From Streptomyces sp. MspMP-M5 (GTDB taxonomy: Bacteria > Actinomycetota > Actinomycetes > Streptomycetales > Streptomycetaceae), in the NCBI RefSeq assembly GCF_000373585.1, contig NZ_KB891877.1:62001-126000 (forward strand): a DNA stretch of 64,000 nt, in the 5' to 3' direction. The notes beneath the pieces were generated by a model. The model ran no database searches and was not told the origin of the DNA. It saw only the letters and a list, made by a program, of their open reading frames with translations. Of this stretch, positions 33,819 to 40,707 are shown piece by piece (the first letter of the stretch is position 1; each line of letters begins with the position of its first letter). The position numbers were made by a program, and so were the translations under genes.

Positions 33819-34955
33819 TCAGTAGTGGCTGTTCATCGCGGTACGCACCTCGGCGAGGGTGGCCTCGGCCACGGCGTTGGCCCGCTCGTTGCCCTCGCGC
33901 AGGATGCGGCGGAGCAGGGCGCGGTCCTGCGCGTACGCGGCGCGGCGGGCGCGGAGCGGCGCCAGGTACTCGTTGACCGCCTCGGTCACGGTCCGCTTCA
34001 GGGCCGCGGCGCCCGCGGAGCCGATGTCGGCGGCGACCTGCTCGGGTGTCCGGCCCTGGCAGAGGGCCGCCAGGAGGAGCAGCGAGGACACCTCGGGGCG
34101 GGTGGCGGGGTCGTAGGTGATGTGGCGCTCGGCGTCGGTCTTCGCGCCCTTGATCAGCCGGGCGGTCTCGTCGGCGCCGGCGGCCAGGGTGAGGGCGTTG
34201 CCCCGGCTCTTGCTCATCTTGGTGCCGTCGGTGCCGAGCAGCAGCGGCGCGCTCGACAGCAAGGCGTCGGGCCGGGGGAAGACCGTGGAGCCGTTGCCGT
34301 AGCGGTCGTTGAAGCGGCGGGCGACGGTGCGGGTGAGTTCGAGGTGCGGAAGCTGGTCCTGGCCGACCGGGACGAGGTTGGCCTTGCAGAAGAGGATGTC
34401 AGCGGCCTGGTGGACGGGGTAGGTGAACATCAGGCCGCTGACGGCCGATTGGCGGGAGTGGCCGATCTCGTCCTTGACGGTGGGGTTGCGGTGGAGTTCG
34501 GCGACGGAGACCAGGCTGAGGAAGGGCAGCAGCAGCTGGTTGAGGGCGGGGACGGCGCTGTGTGTGAAGATCGTGCTGCGCGCCGGGTCCACGCCGACGG
34601 CGAGGTGGTCCAGGACGAGTTCCTCGACGTACGCGGTCAGGTTCTCGGCCACATCGCGGTCGGTGAGCACCTGGTAGTCCGCGATGAGCACGAACAGCTC
34701 CGCGCCGAGGTTCTGCAGCCGTACCCGGTTGTGGAGCGTGCCGAAGTAGTGGCCCAGGTGCAGCCGTCCGGTGGGGCGGTCGCCGGACAGGATCCGGAAC
34801 TGCCCGGGGTCGGTGCGGATCAGCTCTTCCAGCACCGCGGTGCGTTCCCGCGCGGCCGACGCCCCCAGCCGGTCGGGCGGAAGAGCCGAGGAGGCAGAGG
34901 CGGGAGTGGGGGCGGCATGGGCGTCGAGGTCCGCGAGCGGTGCCGTGGTGTTCAT
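33819..34955 (-). CDS. trpS: Tryptophanyl-tRNA synthetase (auxiliary type, attenuated)
   Basis: The protein has 378 residues from the ATG at 34955, with AGGAGA upstream. Class Ic synthetase motifs: SGDRPTGRLHLGHYFGTLHN (HIGH-equivalent HLGH, about 56-75) and GTDGTKMSKSRGNAL (KMSKS, about 240). It is longer at the N-terminus (about 30 Ala/Pro-rich residues) than the 330-residue housekeeping enzyme. The mRNA leader encodes a 13-residue peptide with two adjacent Trp codons and a terminator hairpin, so expression should rise when charged tRNA-Trp is scarce. In S. coelicolor an auxiliary, indolmycin-resistant TrpRS is controlled this way as I recall; resistance of this protein is inference. The ECF41 gene upstream is on the same strand. 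Confidence 0.95.
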   Translation of the reverse strand: MNTTAPLADLDAHAAPTPASASSALPPDRLGASAARERTAVLEELIRTDPGQFRILSGDRPTGRLHLGHYFGTLHNRVRLQNLGAELFVLIADYQVLTDRDVAENLTAYVEELVLDHLAVGVDPARSTIFTHSAVPALNQLLLPFLSLVSVAELHRNPTVKDEIGHSRQSAVSGLMFTYPVHQAADILFCKANLVPVGQDQLPHLELTRTVARRFNDRYGNGSTVFPRPDALLSSAPLLLGTDGTKMSKSRGNALTLAAGADETARLIKGAKTDAERHITYDPATRPEVSSLLLLAALCQGRTPEQVAADIGSAGAAALKRTVTEAVNEYLAPLRARRAAYAQDRALLRRILREGNERANAVAEATLAEVRTAMNSHY

Positions 34956-35016
34956 GGGGTCTCCTGGTGGTCGGTGGTGCCCGTCGGGACGGCGCCACCC
35001 CTGTTCCAGGGGACAC

Positions 35017-35045
35017 GAAAAGGGCCGTCCGTCCGAACGGCCCTT
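35017..35045 (-). terminator. Attenuator hairpin in the trpS leader
   Basis: Perfect 9-bp arms AAGGGCCGT (minus strand 35045-35037) and ACGGCCCTT (35028-35020) enclose an eight-base loop and are followed by TTCGTG, with four T's counting the arm end. It lies between the leader peptide stop and the trpS ribosome binding site, where an intrinsic attenuator is expected. An earlier hairpin, CGCTCC-TCGTA-GGAGCG, lies right after the Trp codons and can serve as the alternative structure. Confidence 0.82.
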
Positions 35046-35070
35046 GGTCATGCGTGAGAGGCGGCCGCTC

Positions 35071-35112
35071 CTACGAGGAGCGCCACCAGCTCAGGCACGA
35101 CGACGGCTGCAT
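35071..35112 (-). CDS. Trp leader peptide MQPSSCLSWWRSS of the trpS attenuator
   Basis: A 13-codon ORF on the minus strand encodes MQPSSCLSWWRSS with tandem TGG codons (plus strand 35083-35088) and ends in TAG. A ribosome stalled at the Trp codons would cover the CGCTCC-TCGTA-GGAGCG hairpin and change folding of the downstream attenuator. The ATG is only six bases from a perfect TATGAT -10 box, so the leader mRNA is probably leaderless. Two adjacent Trp codons in so short an ORF directly before trpS are very unlikely by chance. Confidence 0.9.
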   Translation of the reverse strand: MQPSSCLSWWRSS

Positions 35113-35118
35113 GGGCCC

Positions 35119-35124
35119 ATCATA
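35119..35124 (-). promoter_or_regulatory. -10 box (TATGAT) of the trpS leader transcript
   Basis: TATGAT on the minus strand is followed by GGGCCC and then the leader ATG. The -35 region is GC-rich and has no good match. Confidence 0.7.
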
Positions 35125-35188
35125 GGGGCCCGGTGCCGGCCGGCGGCCATGGACGGAGCAGCGGAGCTGCGAATCAGCTGACAGGGAC

Positions 35189-36112
35189 TCACTTTCCCTG
35201 TCGGCGGGCCTGCTTCAGTTCGCGGTCGACGGCCCAGGCGTCGGCGACCGGCCCGAGGTGGTCGAGCTTGTCGGGGTTGAGCACCAGGCGGATGGCCTGG
35301 ATCCGGCCGTCGAGCACGTCGAGGGTCAGGGCCTGGAGCACCCTGCCGTCCCGGTCGTGGAAGAGGGCGCCCGGCTGGCCGTTGATCTCCCGCGGCTCGG
35401 CGGTCACCTCGATCCGGGCCAGCCAGGGGAAGACGGAGGCCAGCAGCCGGGCCACGTTGTCGGCGCCGACGACGGCCCGGGCCAGCTGCGGGGTCCGGCC
35501 GCCGCCGTCGCCGGCCATCGACACCTCGGCGGCGAGCAGCTCCCGGAGGCCGTCGAGGTCGCCCTCGCGAAGGGCGCCGACGAACCGCGTCGCCAGCTCC
35601 TGGCGTTCCTGCCGGTCCGCCGCGAACCGCGGCCGCCCGTCCGCCATATGGCGCCGGGCGCGCACCAGCAGCTGGCGGCACGCCGCCTCCGCACGCCCCA
35701 CCGCCGCGGCGACCTCGTCGAATCCAAAGCCGAAGACGTCCCGCAGCACGAACACCGCCCGCTCCAGCGGACTGAGCCGCTCCAGCAGCAACAGCGCCGC
35801 CATGGACACCGAGTCGGTCAGCTCCGCCGAGCGCACCGGGTCCTGGTACGGATCGCTCAGCAGCGGTTCGGGGAACCACGGGCCCACGTACTCCTCGCGC
35901 CGCACCCGCGCGGAGCGCAGCACGTCGATCGAGATCCGGGTCACCGCGGTCGACAGGAAGGCCCTGGTCGAGTCGGGCCGGGTCGACGAGGCGTCGAAGC
36001 GCAGCCAGGTCTCCTGCACCGCGTCCTCGGCCTCGCCGACACTGCCCAGAATCCGGTAGGCGATCGAGAACAGCAGCGGCCGCAGCTCCTCGAATTCCTC
36101 GACCTTGCTCAT
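35189..36112 (-). CDS. ECF41-type RNA polymerase sigma factor with C-terminal SnoaL-like domain
   Basis: The protein has 307 residues. The sigma-2 domain is at about 5-70 and sigma-4 at about 105-160 (LSPLERAVFVLRDVFGFGFDEVAAAVG). The three ECF41 signatures are present: WFPEP (79-83, linker), DGGGR (202-206) and NPDKL (279-283). The C-terminal SnoaL/NTF2-like domain (about 170-285) replaces an anti-sigma factor and tunes activity. ECF41 genes normally sit next to, and switch on, a carboxymuconolactone decarboxylase, oxidoreductase or epimerase gene; none is adjacent here. The neighbours are trpS downstream and an HhH protein upstream, both on the same strand but each with its own start region. 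Confidence 0.93.
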   Translation of the reverse strand: MSKVEEFEELRPLLFSIAYRILGSVGEAEDAVQETWLRFDASSTRPDSTRAFLSTAVTRISIDVLRSARVRREEYVGPWFPEPLLSDPYQDPVRSAELTDSVSMAALLLLERLSPLERAVFVLRDVFGFGFDEVAAAVGRAEAACRQLLVRARRHMADGRPRFAADRQERQELATRFVGALREGDLDGLRELLAAEVSMAGDGGGRTPQLARAVVGADNVARLLASVFPWLARIEVTAEPREINGQPGALFHDRDGRVLQALTLDVLDGRIQAIRLVLNPDKLDHLGPVADAWAVDRELKQARRQGK

Positions 36113-36268
36113 GCCGCATCCTCCCCCTGAGGCCCGGCCGCCCGGCGGCGGGTGCCGGCGCGGCCCCGGCCCGGTGATCGTCCGGGCCGTCGGCAGGTCA
36201 GAGTAGCGCCCGGGCGCGGGGTCCGGCGGGGCCGCCCCGGCTCCTGGCGGCCCCGGGCCCGCTGCGCG

Positions 36269-36919
36269 CTACGCGGACTGCAGCTCCCTGACCGCCTGCT
36301 TGGACAGGCCGATGCGGGTCAGGGCCGCGGCCAGCCGGGCGTGGTCCTTCGGCGGCACCAAGTCACCGAGGCCGCGCGGGGTGTGCGGCAGGCCCAGTTC
36401 CTTCGCCGTCGCGCAGGCCCGCTCGTCGAAGTAGGGGCGCAGCGAGGGCCAGACCGCCTGGGCCTCGCGGCAGAAGATGTCCGCGCCGACCGGCCCGATC
36501 CGGGGGACCTCCCTGAGCAGTTCCCGGAGCTTCGCCCGGTCGCCGTCGGCCTCCTCCCGCATCCGCCGGAGGTCGCCGTGCCAGCGGTCCAGCACCAGGT
36601 CCGCCCCTTTGGCCAGGGCGGTCGCGGTGCTCTCGTCGTAGCGGACATAGTGGGCCCGGCCCAGGGCGTCGACCCGGTCCTGCCAGGCGGAGTCGGCCAT
36701 CGCCCGTGGTGTGCGCCAACCCGCCGTGAACAGCTCGCGGGCGGCGTCGGTGGCGATCTCGGCCTTGATCCGGATCGAGCACAGCACCGTGAGGACCAGC
36801 AGCTGATACAGCGGTGCGGGCTTGTCGCGGAGCGTGATGCCGGCTTCCTCGGCGAAGGTCCGGCCGTGGTCGGACAGCAGCTCGGAGACGATCTCGGTGG
36901 TCTTCGCGGTTGTCTTCAT
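36269..36919 (-). CDS. Endonuclease III-like HhH protein
   Basis: The protein has 216 residues from the ATG at 36919. The layout is that of HhH-GPD proteins of Streptomyces: helices from LLVLTVLCSIRIKAEIATDAARELF (about 40-65), then the helix-hairpin-helix LLREVPRIGPVGADIFCREAQ (about 134-154). The usual catalytic Asp/Lys pair of EndoIII (K in the HhH, D about 18 residues later) and the C-terminal 4Fe-4S cysteines are not evident. LRPYFDER follows instead, with Asp as a possible catalytic residue. It may be a degenerate or divergent glycosylase-like DNA-binding protein. It is single, 156 bases upstream of the ECF41 gene. Confidence 0.78.
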   Translation of the reverse strand: MKTTAKTTEIVSELLSDHGRTFAEEAGITLRDKPAPLYQLLVLTVLCSIRIKAEIATDAARELFTAGWRTPRAMADSAWQDRVDALGRAHYVRYDESTATALAKGADLVLDRWHGDLRRMREEADGDRAKLRELLREVPRIGPVGADIFCREAQAVWPSLRPYFDERACATAKELGLPHTPRGLGDLVPPKDHARLAAALTRIGLSKQAVRELQSA

Positions 36920-37007
36920 GGCGCACCTCTGTCTTCATGGTGCACCTCGCGTCGGGCGGGCGCCGGGCGGGCGCCCCGCTCCCCCGCAGGGCGCCGCCCG
37001 GCCCCGT

Positions 37008-38024
37008 TCAGCGCTGCAGAGCGGGGACGACGCTCGCGCCGTAGCCGTCGATGACCTGCTCGCGGGCGTCGTGCATGGCGTAGAGCGCGAACTGGTCGAC
37101 GCCCAGGGCCTTCAGCCGGCGCAGCTTGTCGATGTGCTGTTCGGCGGTGCCGATGAGGCAGAAGCGGTCGACGATCTCGTCGGGGACGAAGGCGGTGTCC
37201 GGGTTCCCGGCGCGGCCGTGGTGGGCGTAGTCGTAGCCGTCGCGTTCCTTGATGTAGGCGGTGAGGGCCTCGGGGACGGCGGCGGAGTGCTCGCCGTAGC
37301 GGGCGACGAGGTCCGCGACGTGGTTGCCGACCATGCCGCCGAACCAGCGGCACTGCTCACGGGCGTGGGCCAGCGCGGCGGGCGAGGCGTCGTCGGTGAG
37401 GTAGGCGGGCGCGGCCACGCAGACCGTCACCGACGACGGGTCGCGGCCGGCGGCGGTCGCGGCGTCCCGGACCGCCTTGACCATCCACTCCGTCAGATAC
37501 GGGTCGGCGAGCTGGAGGATGAAGCCGTCGGCCTCCCGGCCGGCCAGGGCGAGCGCCTTGGGCCCGTACGCGGCCATCCACACCGGCAGGCGGCCGTCCC
37601 GTACCCAGGGGATGCGCAGGGTGCGCCCGTCCACCTCGGCCTCCCGGCCCTCCGCCAGTTCGCGGATGACGCGGGTCGCTTCCCCCAGCGTGGCCAGCGT
37701 GTTCGGCTTCCGGCCGGCCACCCGCATCGCCGAGTCGCCGCGGCCGATGCCGCACACCGTGCGGTTGCCGAACATGTCGTTGAGCGTGGCGAAGGTCGAG
37801 GCGGTCACCTCCCAGGTGCGGGTGCCCGGGTTCGTCACCATCGGTCCCACGACAAGGTCGGTGGTGTGTTCCAGGATCTGGCTGTAGATGACGAAGGGCT
37901 CCTGCCAGAGCACCGACGAGTCGAAGGTCCAGCCGTAGCGAAAGCCCTTGCTCTCCGCGCGCCGCATCAACTCGACGACCGTCGATGCGGGCGGGTCCGT
38001 CTGCAGGACGATTCCGAAATCCAC
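37008..38024 (-). CDS. F420-type LLM class oxidoreductase (TIGR03842-like)
   Basis: The protein has 338 residues from the GTG at 38024, with AGGAGG upstream. It has the luciferase-like monooxygenase barrel with DFGIVLQTDPPASTVVELMRRAE, EPFVIYSQILEHTTDLVVGPMVTNPGTRTWEVTASTFATLN and GRGDSAMRVAGRKPNTLATL, the wording of the actinobacterial F420 subgroup. It starts 11 bases after the hydA stop and is in the same operon. In related actinobacteria such a protein accompanies dihydropyrimidinase. A role in reduction or oxidation of a pyrimidine or hydantoin intermediate with F420 is therefore likely but unproven. Confidence 0.88.
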   Translation of the reverse strand: MDFGIVLQTDPPASTVVELMRRAESKGFRYGWTFDSSVLWQEPFVIYSQILEHTTDLVVGPMVTNPGTRTWEVTASTFATLNDMFGNRTVCGIGRGDSAMRVAGRKPNTLATLGEATRVIRELAEGREAEVDGRTLRIPWVRDGRLPVWMAAYGPKALALAGREADGFILQLADPYLTEWMVKAVRDAATAAGRDPSSVTVCVAAPAYLTDDASPAALAHAREQCRWFGGMVGNHVADLVARYGEHSAAVPEALTAYIKERDGYDYAHHGRAGNPDTAFVPDEIVDRFCLIGTAEQHIDKLRRLKALGVDQFALYAMHDAREQVIDGYGASVVPALQR

Positions 38025-38035
38025 GGTGGGGCCTC

Positions 38036-39427
38036 CTAGTGCAGGTACTGACAGGTGGCGCGCGGCATGTACTGGCCATGGCCGGCGCGCCCGGTGAACT
38101 TCCGCTGGTCGATGACGAGTTCGCCGCGCGACAGGACGGTCTCCACCCGGCCGGTGACGCGCTTGCCCTCGTATGCGGAGTAGTCGACGTTCATGTGGTG
38201 GGTGGCCGCCGAGAGGACCTGCTCGGCGGTCGGGTCGTAGACGACCACGTCCGCGTCGGCGCCGGGGGCGATGGTGCCCTTCTTGCCGTACAGGCCGAAC
38301 ATGCGGGCCGGGGTGGCGCAGGCGATCTCGATCCAGCGGCGGCGGGTGAGGTGCCCGTCGACGACCGCCTGGTGGAGCAGGTCCATGCGGTTCTCCACGC
38401 CGGGCAGACCGTTGGGGATCTTGGAGAAGTCGTCGCGGCCCAGCTCCTTCTGGCCGGCGAAGCAGAACGGGCAGTGGTCGGTGGAGACCACCTGGAGGTC
38501 GTCGGTGCGCAGGGCGCGCCACAGCGCCGCCTGGTGCTCACGGGGCCGCAGCGGGGTGCTGCACACGTACTTGGCGCCCTCGAAGTCGGGCTCGGCGAGG
38601 TTGTCCGTGGAGAGGTAGAGGTACTGCGGGCAGGTCTCCCCGAAGACGGGAAGTCCCAGGTCCCGGGCGGCGGTCAGCTCCGCGACGGCCTCCTGCGCCG
38701 CCACGTGGACCACGTACAGCGGGGCGCCGGCGACCCGCGCGAGCTGGATCGTGCGGTGCGTCGCCTCTGCCTCCAGCAGCGCCCGGCGCACCTCGCCGTG
38801 GTGGCGGGGTTCGGTCTCGCCCCGTTCCAGTGCCTGGCGCACCAGTACGTCGATGGCGATGCCGTTCTCGGCGTGCATCATGATCAACCCGCCGTTGTCG
38901 GCGGCGCGTTGCATCGCCCGCAGGATCTGCCCGTCGTCGCTGTAGAAGACGCCCGGGTAGGCGGTGAAGAGCTTGAACGAGGTCACGCCCTCGCCCACGA
39001 GCGCGTCCATCTCCCGCAGCGTCGAGGCGTTGACGTCGGAGAGGATCATGTGGAAGCCGTAGTCGATGGCGCACTGGGCGTCGGCCTTGGCGTGCCAGAG
39101 GTCCAGTCCCTCGCGCAGTGACTGGCCCACCGACTGGATGGCGAAGTCGATGATGCTGGTGGTGCCGCCCCAGGCCGCCGCCCGGGTCGCGGACTCGAAG
39201 GTGTCGGACGAGACCGTCCCGCCGAACGGCATCTCGATGTGCGTGTGGACGTCGACGCCGCCCGGGATGACGTACTTGCCCGTCGCGTCGATGACGCGGT
39301 CGGCGGTCCACTCCTGTGTGCCGGAGGAGGCGACGGCCACGATGCGGCCGCCCTCGATCAGAACGTCCGCGTGCATTTCCTCGGCGGCGGTGATCACCAG
39401 TCCGCCCCGGACGACCGTACGGCTCAT
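38036..39427 (-). CDS. hydA: Dihydropyrimidinase / D-hydantoinase
   Basis: The protein has 463 residues. It is a binuclear Zn amidohydrolase: DVHTHIEMPFGG (first metal pair HxH), the carbamylated lysine in GVTSFKLFTAYPG, HAEN, YVVHVAAQEA (metal His residues) and STDHCPFCFAGQK (metal Asp). It hydrolyses 5,6-dihydropyrimidines or hydantoins to N-carbamoyl amino acids. With the beta-ureidopropionase-like nitrilase and the aminotransferase nearby it forms the reductive pyrimidine pathway; dihydropyrimidine dehydrogenase is not in the window. A TCTAC-N4-GTAGA palindrome lies 35 bases before the start and is shared with the nitrilase promoter. Confidence 0.95.
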   Translation of the reverse strand: MSRTVVRGGLVITAAEEMHADVLIEGGRIVAVASSGTQEWTADRVIDATGKYVIPGGVDVHTHIEMPFGGTVSSDTFESATRAAAWGGTTSIIDFAIQSVGQSLREGLDLWHAKADAQCAIDYGFHMILSDVNASTLREMDALVGEGVTSFKLFTAYPGVFYSDDGQILRAMQRAADNGGLIMMHAENGIAIDVLVRQALERGETEPRHHGEVRRALLEAEATHRTIQLARVAGAPLYVVHVAAQEAVAELTAARDLGLPVFGETCPQYLYLSTDNLAEPDFEGAKYVCSTPLRPREHQAALWRALRTDDLQVVSTDHCPFCFAGQKELGRDDFSKIPNGLPGVENRMDLLHQAVVDGHLTRRRWIEIACATPARMFGLYGKKGTIAPGADADVVVYDPTAEQVLSAATHHMNVDYSAYEGKRVTGRVETVLSRGELVIDQRKFTGRAGHGQYMPRATCQYLH

Positions 39428-39461
39428 CTCGGCTCCCTACCTGACGGCACGTCAAAGCTGG

Positions 39462-39475
39462 TCTACACCCGTAGA
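39462..39475. promoter_or_regulatory. Shared operator candidate TCTAC-N4-GTAGA before hydA
   Basis: TCTACACCCGTAGA is a perfect 5-4-5 palindrome 35 bases upstream of hydA. The same layout (TCTAC-N4-GTGGA) lies 44 bases upstream of the nitrilase gene at 42910. A second partial copy (ACACCGTAGA) is at about 39493-39502. The TGACG-GCA-CGTCA palindrome at 39442-39454 lies even closer to the start. Confidence 0.55.
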
Positions 39476-39716
39476 TTCCGGACGGGAAGCAGACACCGTA
39501 GAAGCATGTCACCCAAGGTGGCAATACCGTGACGAAGGATCAGCCGGCGGTTGGATGTCGGGGCGGCGGTCAGCCGGGTGGTTGAACGGGGCGCGCGAGG
39601 GTTCGGGGGCCGGGGCCGGGAGGGGTGCGGGGGTGGCCGGATGGGCAGGTAACAGACTCCGGAACCCACAACTTCGAAAGTCATTGCGGAACCACACCTT
39701 CACAATCGGCACGAGG

Positions 39717-39749
39717 GACGTCAAAAAGCGCACAGATGACGTCAGAAAG
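39717..39749. promoter_or_regulatory. Direct repeats GACGTCA before the binding-protein gene
   Basis: GACGTCAAAAAG (39717) and GACGTCAGAAAG (39738) are direct repeats 21 bases apart, two helical turns, ending 11 bases before the ATG at 39760. The second includes the palindrome TGACGTCA. The 332-base gap 39428-39759 holds no ORF beyond these sites and those near hydA. Confidence 0.5.
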
Positions 39750-39759
39750 GCGATGCGTC

Positions 39760-40644
39760 ATGGAGCAGAGCACACCGTGGGAGTTCTCCGACGACCGCGG
39801 GCGCCTGGTGGTGGCCGGAGCACGGCCGGAACGGATCGTGGCGTACATACAGGCGGGAGCCACGCTGTGGGACCACGGCATCCGTCCGGTGGGCCTGTTC
39901 GGCTCCCAGCACGACGGGGTGGCGGCCGACCCGGCCAAGGCCGGCGAGCTGCCGCTGGCCGAGATCGGCTACCTCGGCTCGGGCACCGCACTGCACCCGG
40001 ACACCCTGCTGGCGGCCCGCCCGGACCTCGTGGTGGCGGTGACCTACGACGGCGAGCAGGTCTACGGACTGGAGGCGAAGACCGCACGGGAGGTGGAGGA
40101 AAAGGTCCCGGTGGCCACCGTCGCGGTGGGCCCGGGCCGCAGCCTGGCCGAGGTCCGGGAGCGCTTCGCGGCGCTGGCCGGCTCCCTGGGACAGGGCGAA
40201 CCACTCACCATGGCACGGGAGTTGGACGCAGCAGAGGACGCGCTGCGGCAGGCGACCGGCGGCCCGGTCCGCCCGCGGGTGGTGGCACTGTCCCCCGCCG
40301 GGCCGGACAAGGTGCACCTGGCCCGGCCGGGCACCTGGCCGGACCTGCGGGCGCTGGCCGAGCACGGTGTCGAGCTGCCCGAGCCGGTGGCGGGCGCCGG
40401 CAGCAACTGGTCGACGGTCGGCTGGGCGGAGGCCGCCGCGCTCGCCCCGGACGTCGTCCTGATCGACGTACGGGCCAACGCCGCCCGGGTCGAGGCGCTG
40501 CGCACGGACGAGAACTGGCGGGCGCTCGAGGCCCGTGTGCGGCTGCTGCCGTGGAACCCGGAGGCACCGGTCAGCCGGCGCGCGCACACCCGCTTCTTCA
40601 CCGAGGTGGCCGACGCGGTGCGGGCGGCCGCCGGCCGGAGATAG
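39760..40644 (+). CDS. ABC-transporter substrate-binding-type protein (TroA/FhuD fold) without signal peptide
   Basis: The protein has 294 residues from the ATG at 39760 (GAAAGG upstream). The fold is that of the periplasmic-binding class III family for metal or siderophore uptake: RPERIVAYIQAGATLWDHGI, LPLAEIGYLGSGTALHPDTLLAARPDLVVAVTYDG, and late VGWAEAAALAPDVVLIDVRAN. The N-terminus (MEQSTPWEFSDDRGRLVVAG) has no signal peptide or lipobox, and no permease or ATPase gene is adjacent. It may be a cytosolic relative that binds a ligand for another purpose. It splits the two minus-strand pyrimidine-catabolism units. Confidence 0.82.
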   Translation: MEQSTPWEFSDDRGRLVVAGARPERIVAYIQAGATLWDHGIRPVGLFGSQHDGVAADPAKAGELPLAEIGYLGSGTALHPDTLLAARPDLVVAVTYDGEQVYGLEAKTAREVEEKVPVATVAVGPGRSLAEVRERFAALAGSLGQGEPLTMARELDAAEDALRQATGGPVRPRVVALSPAGPDKVHLARPGTWPDLRALAEHGVELPEPVAGAGSNWSTVGWAEAAALAPDVVLIDVRANAARVEALRTDENWRALEARVRLLPWNPEAPVSRRAHTRFFTEVADAVRAAAGRR

Positions 40645-40707
40645 CGCCGGGAGGCCCGCGGTGCGCCGGGCGGGGACGGCACCCGGCGGCCCCGCCCCGG
40701 ACGCCCC

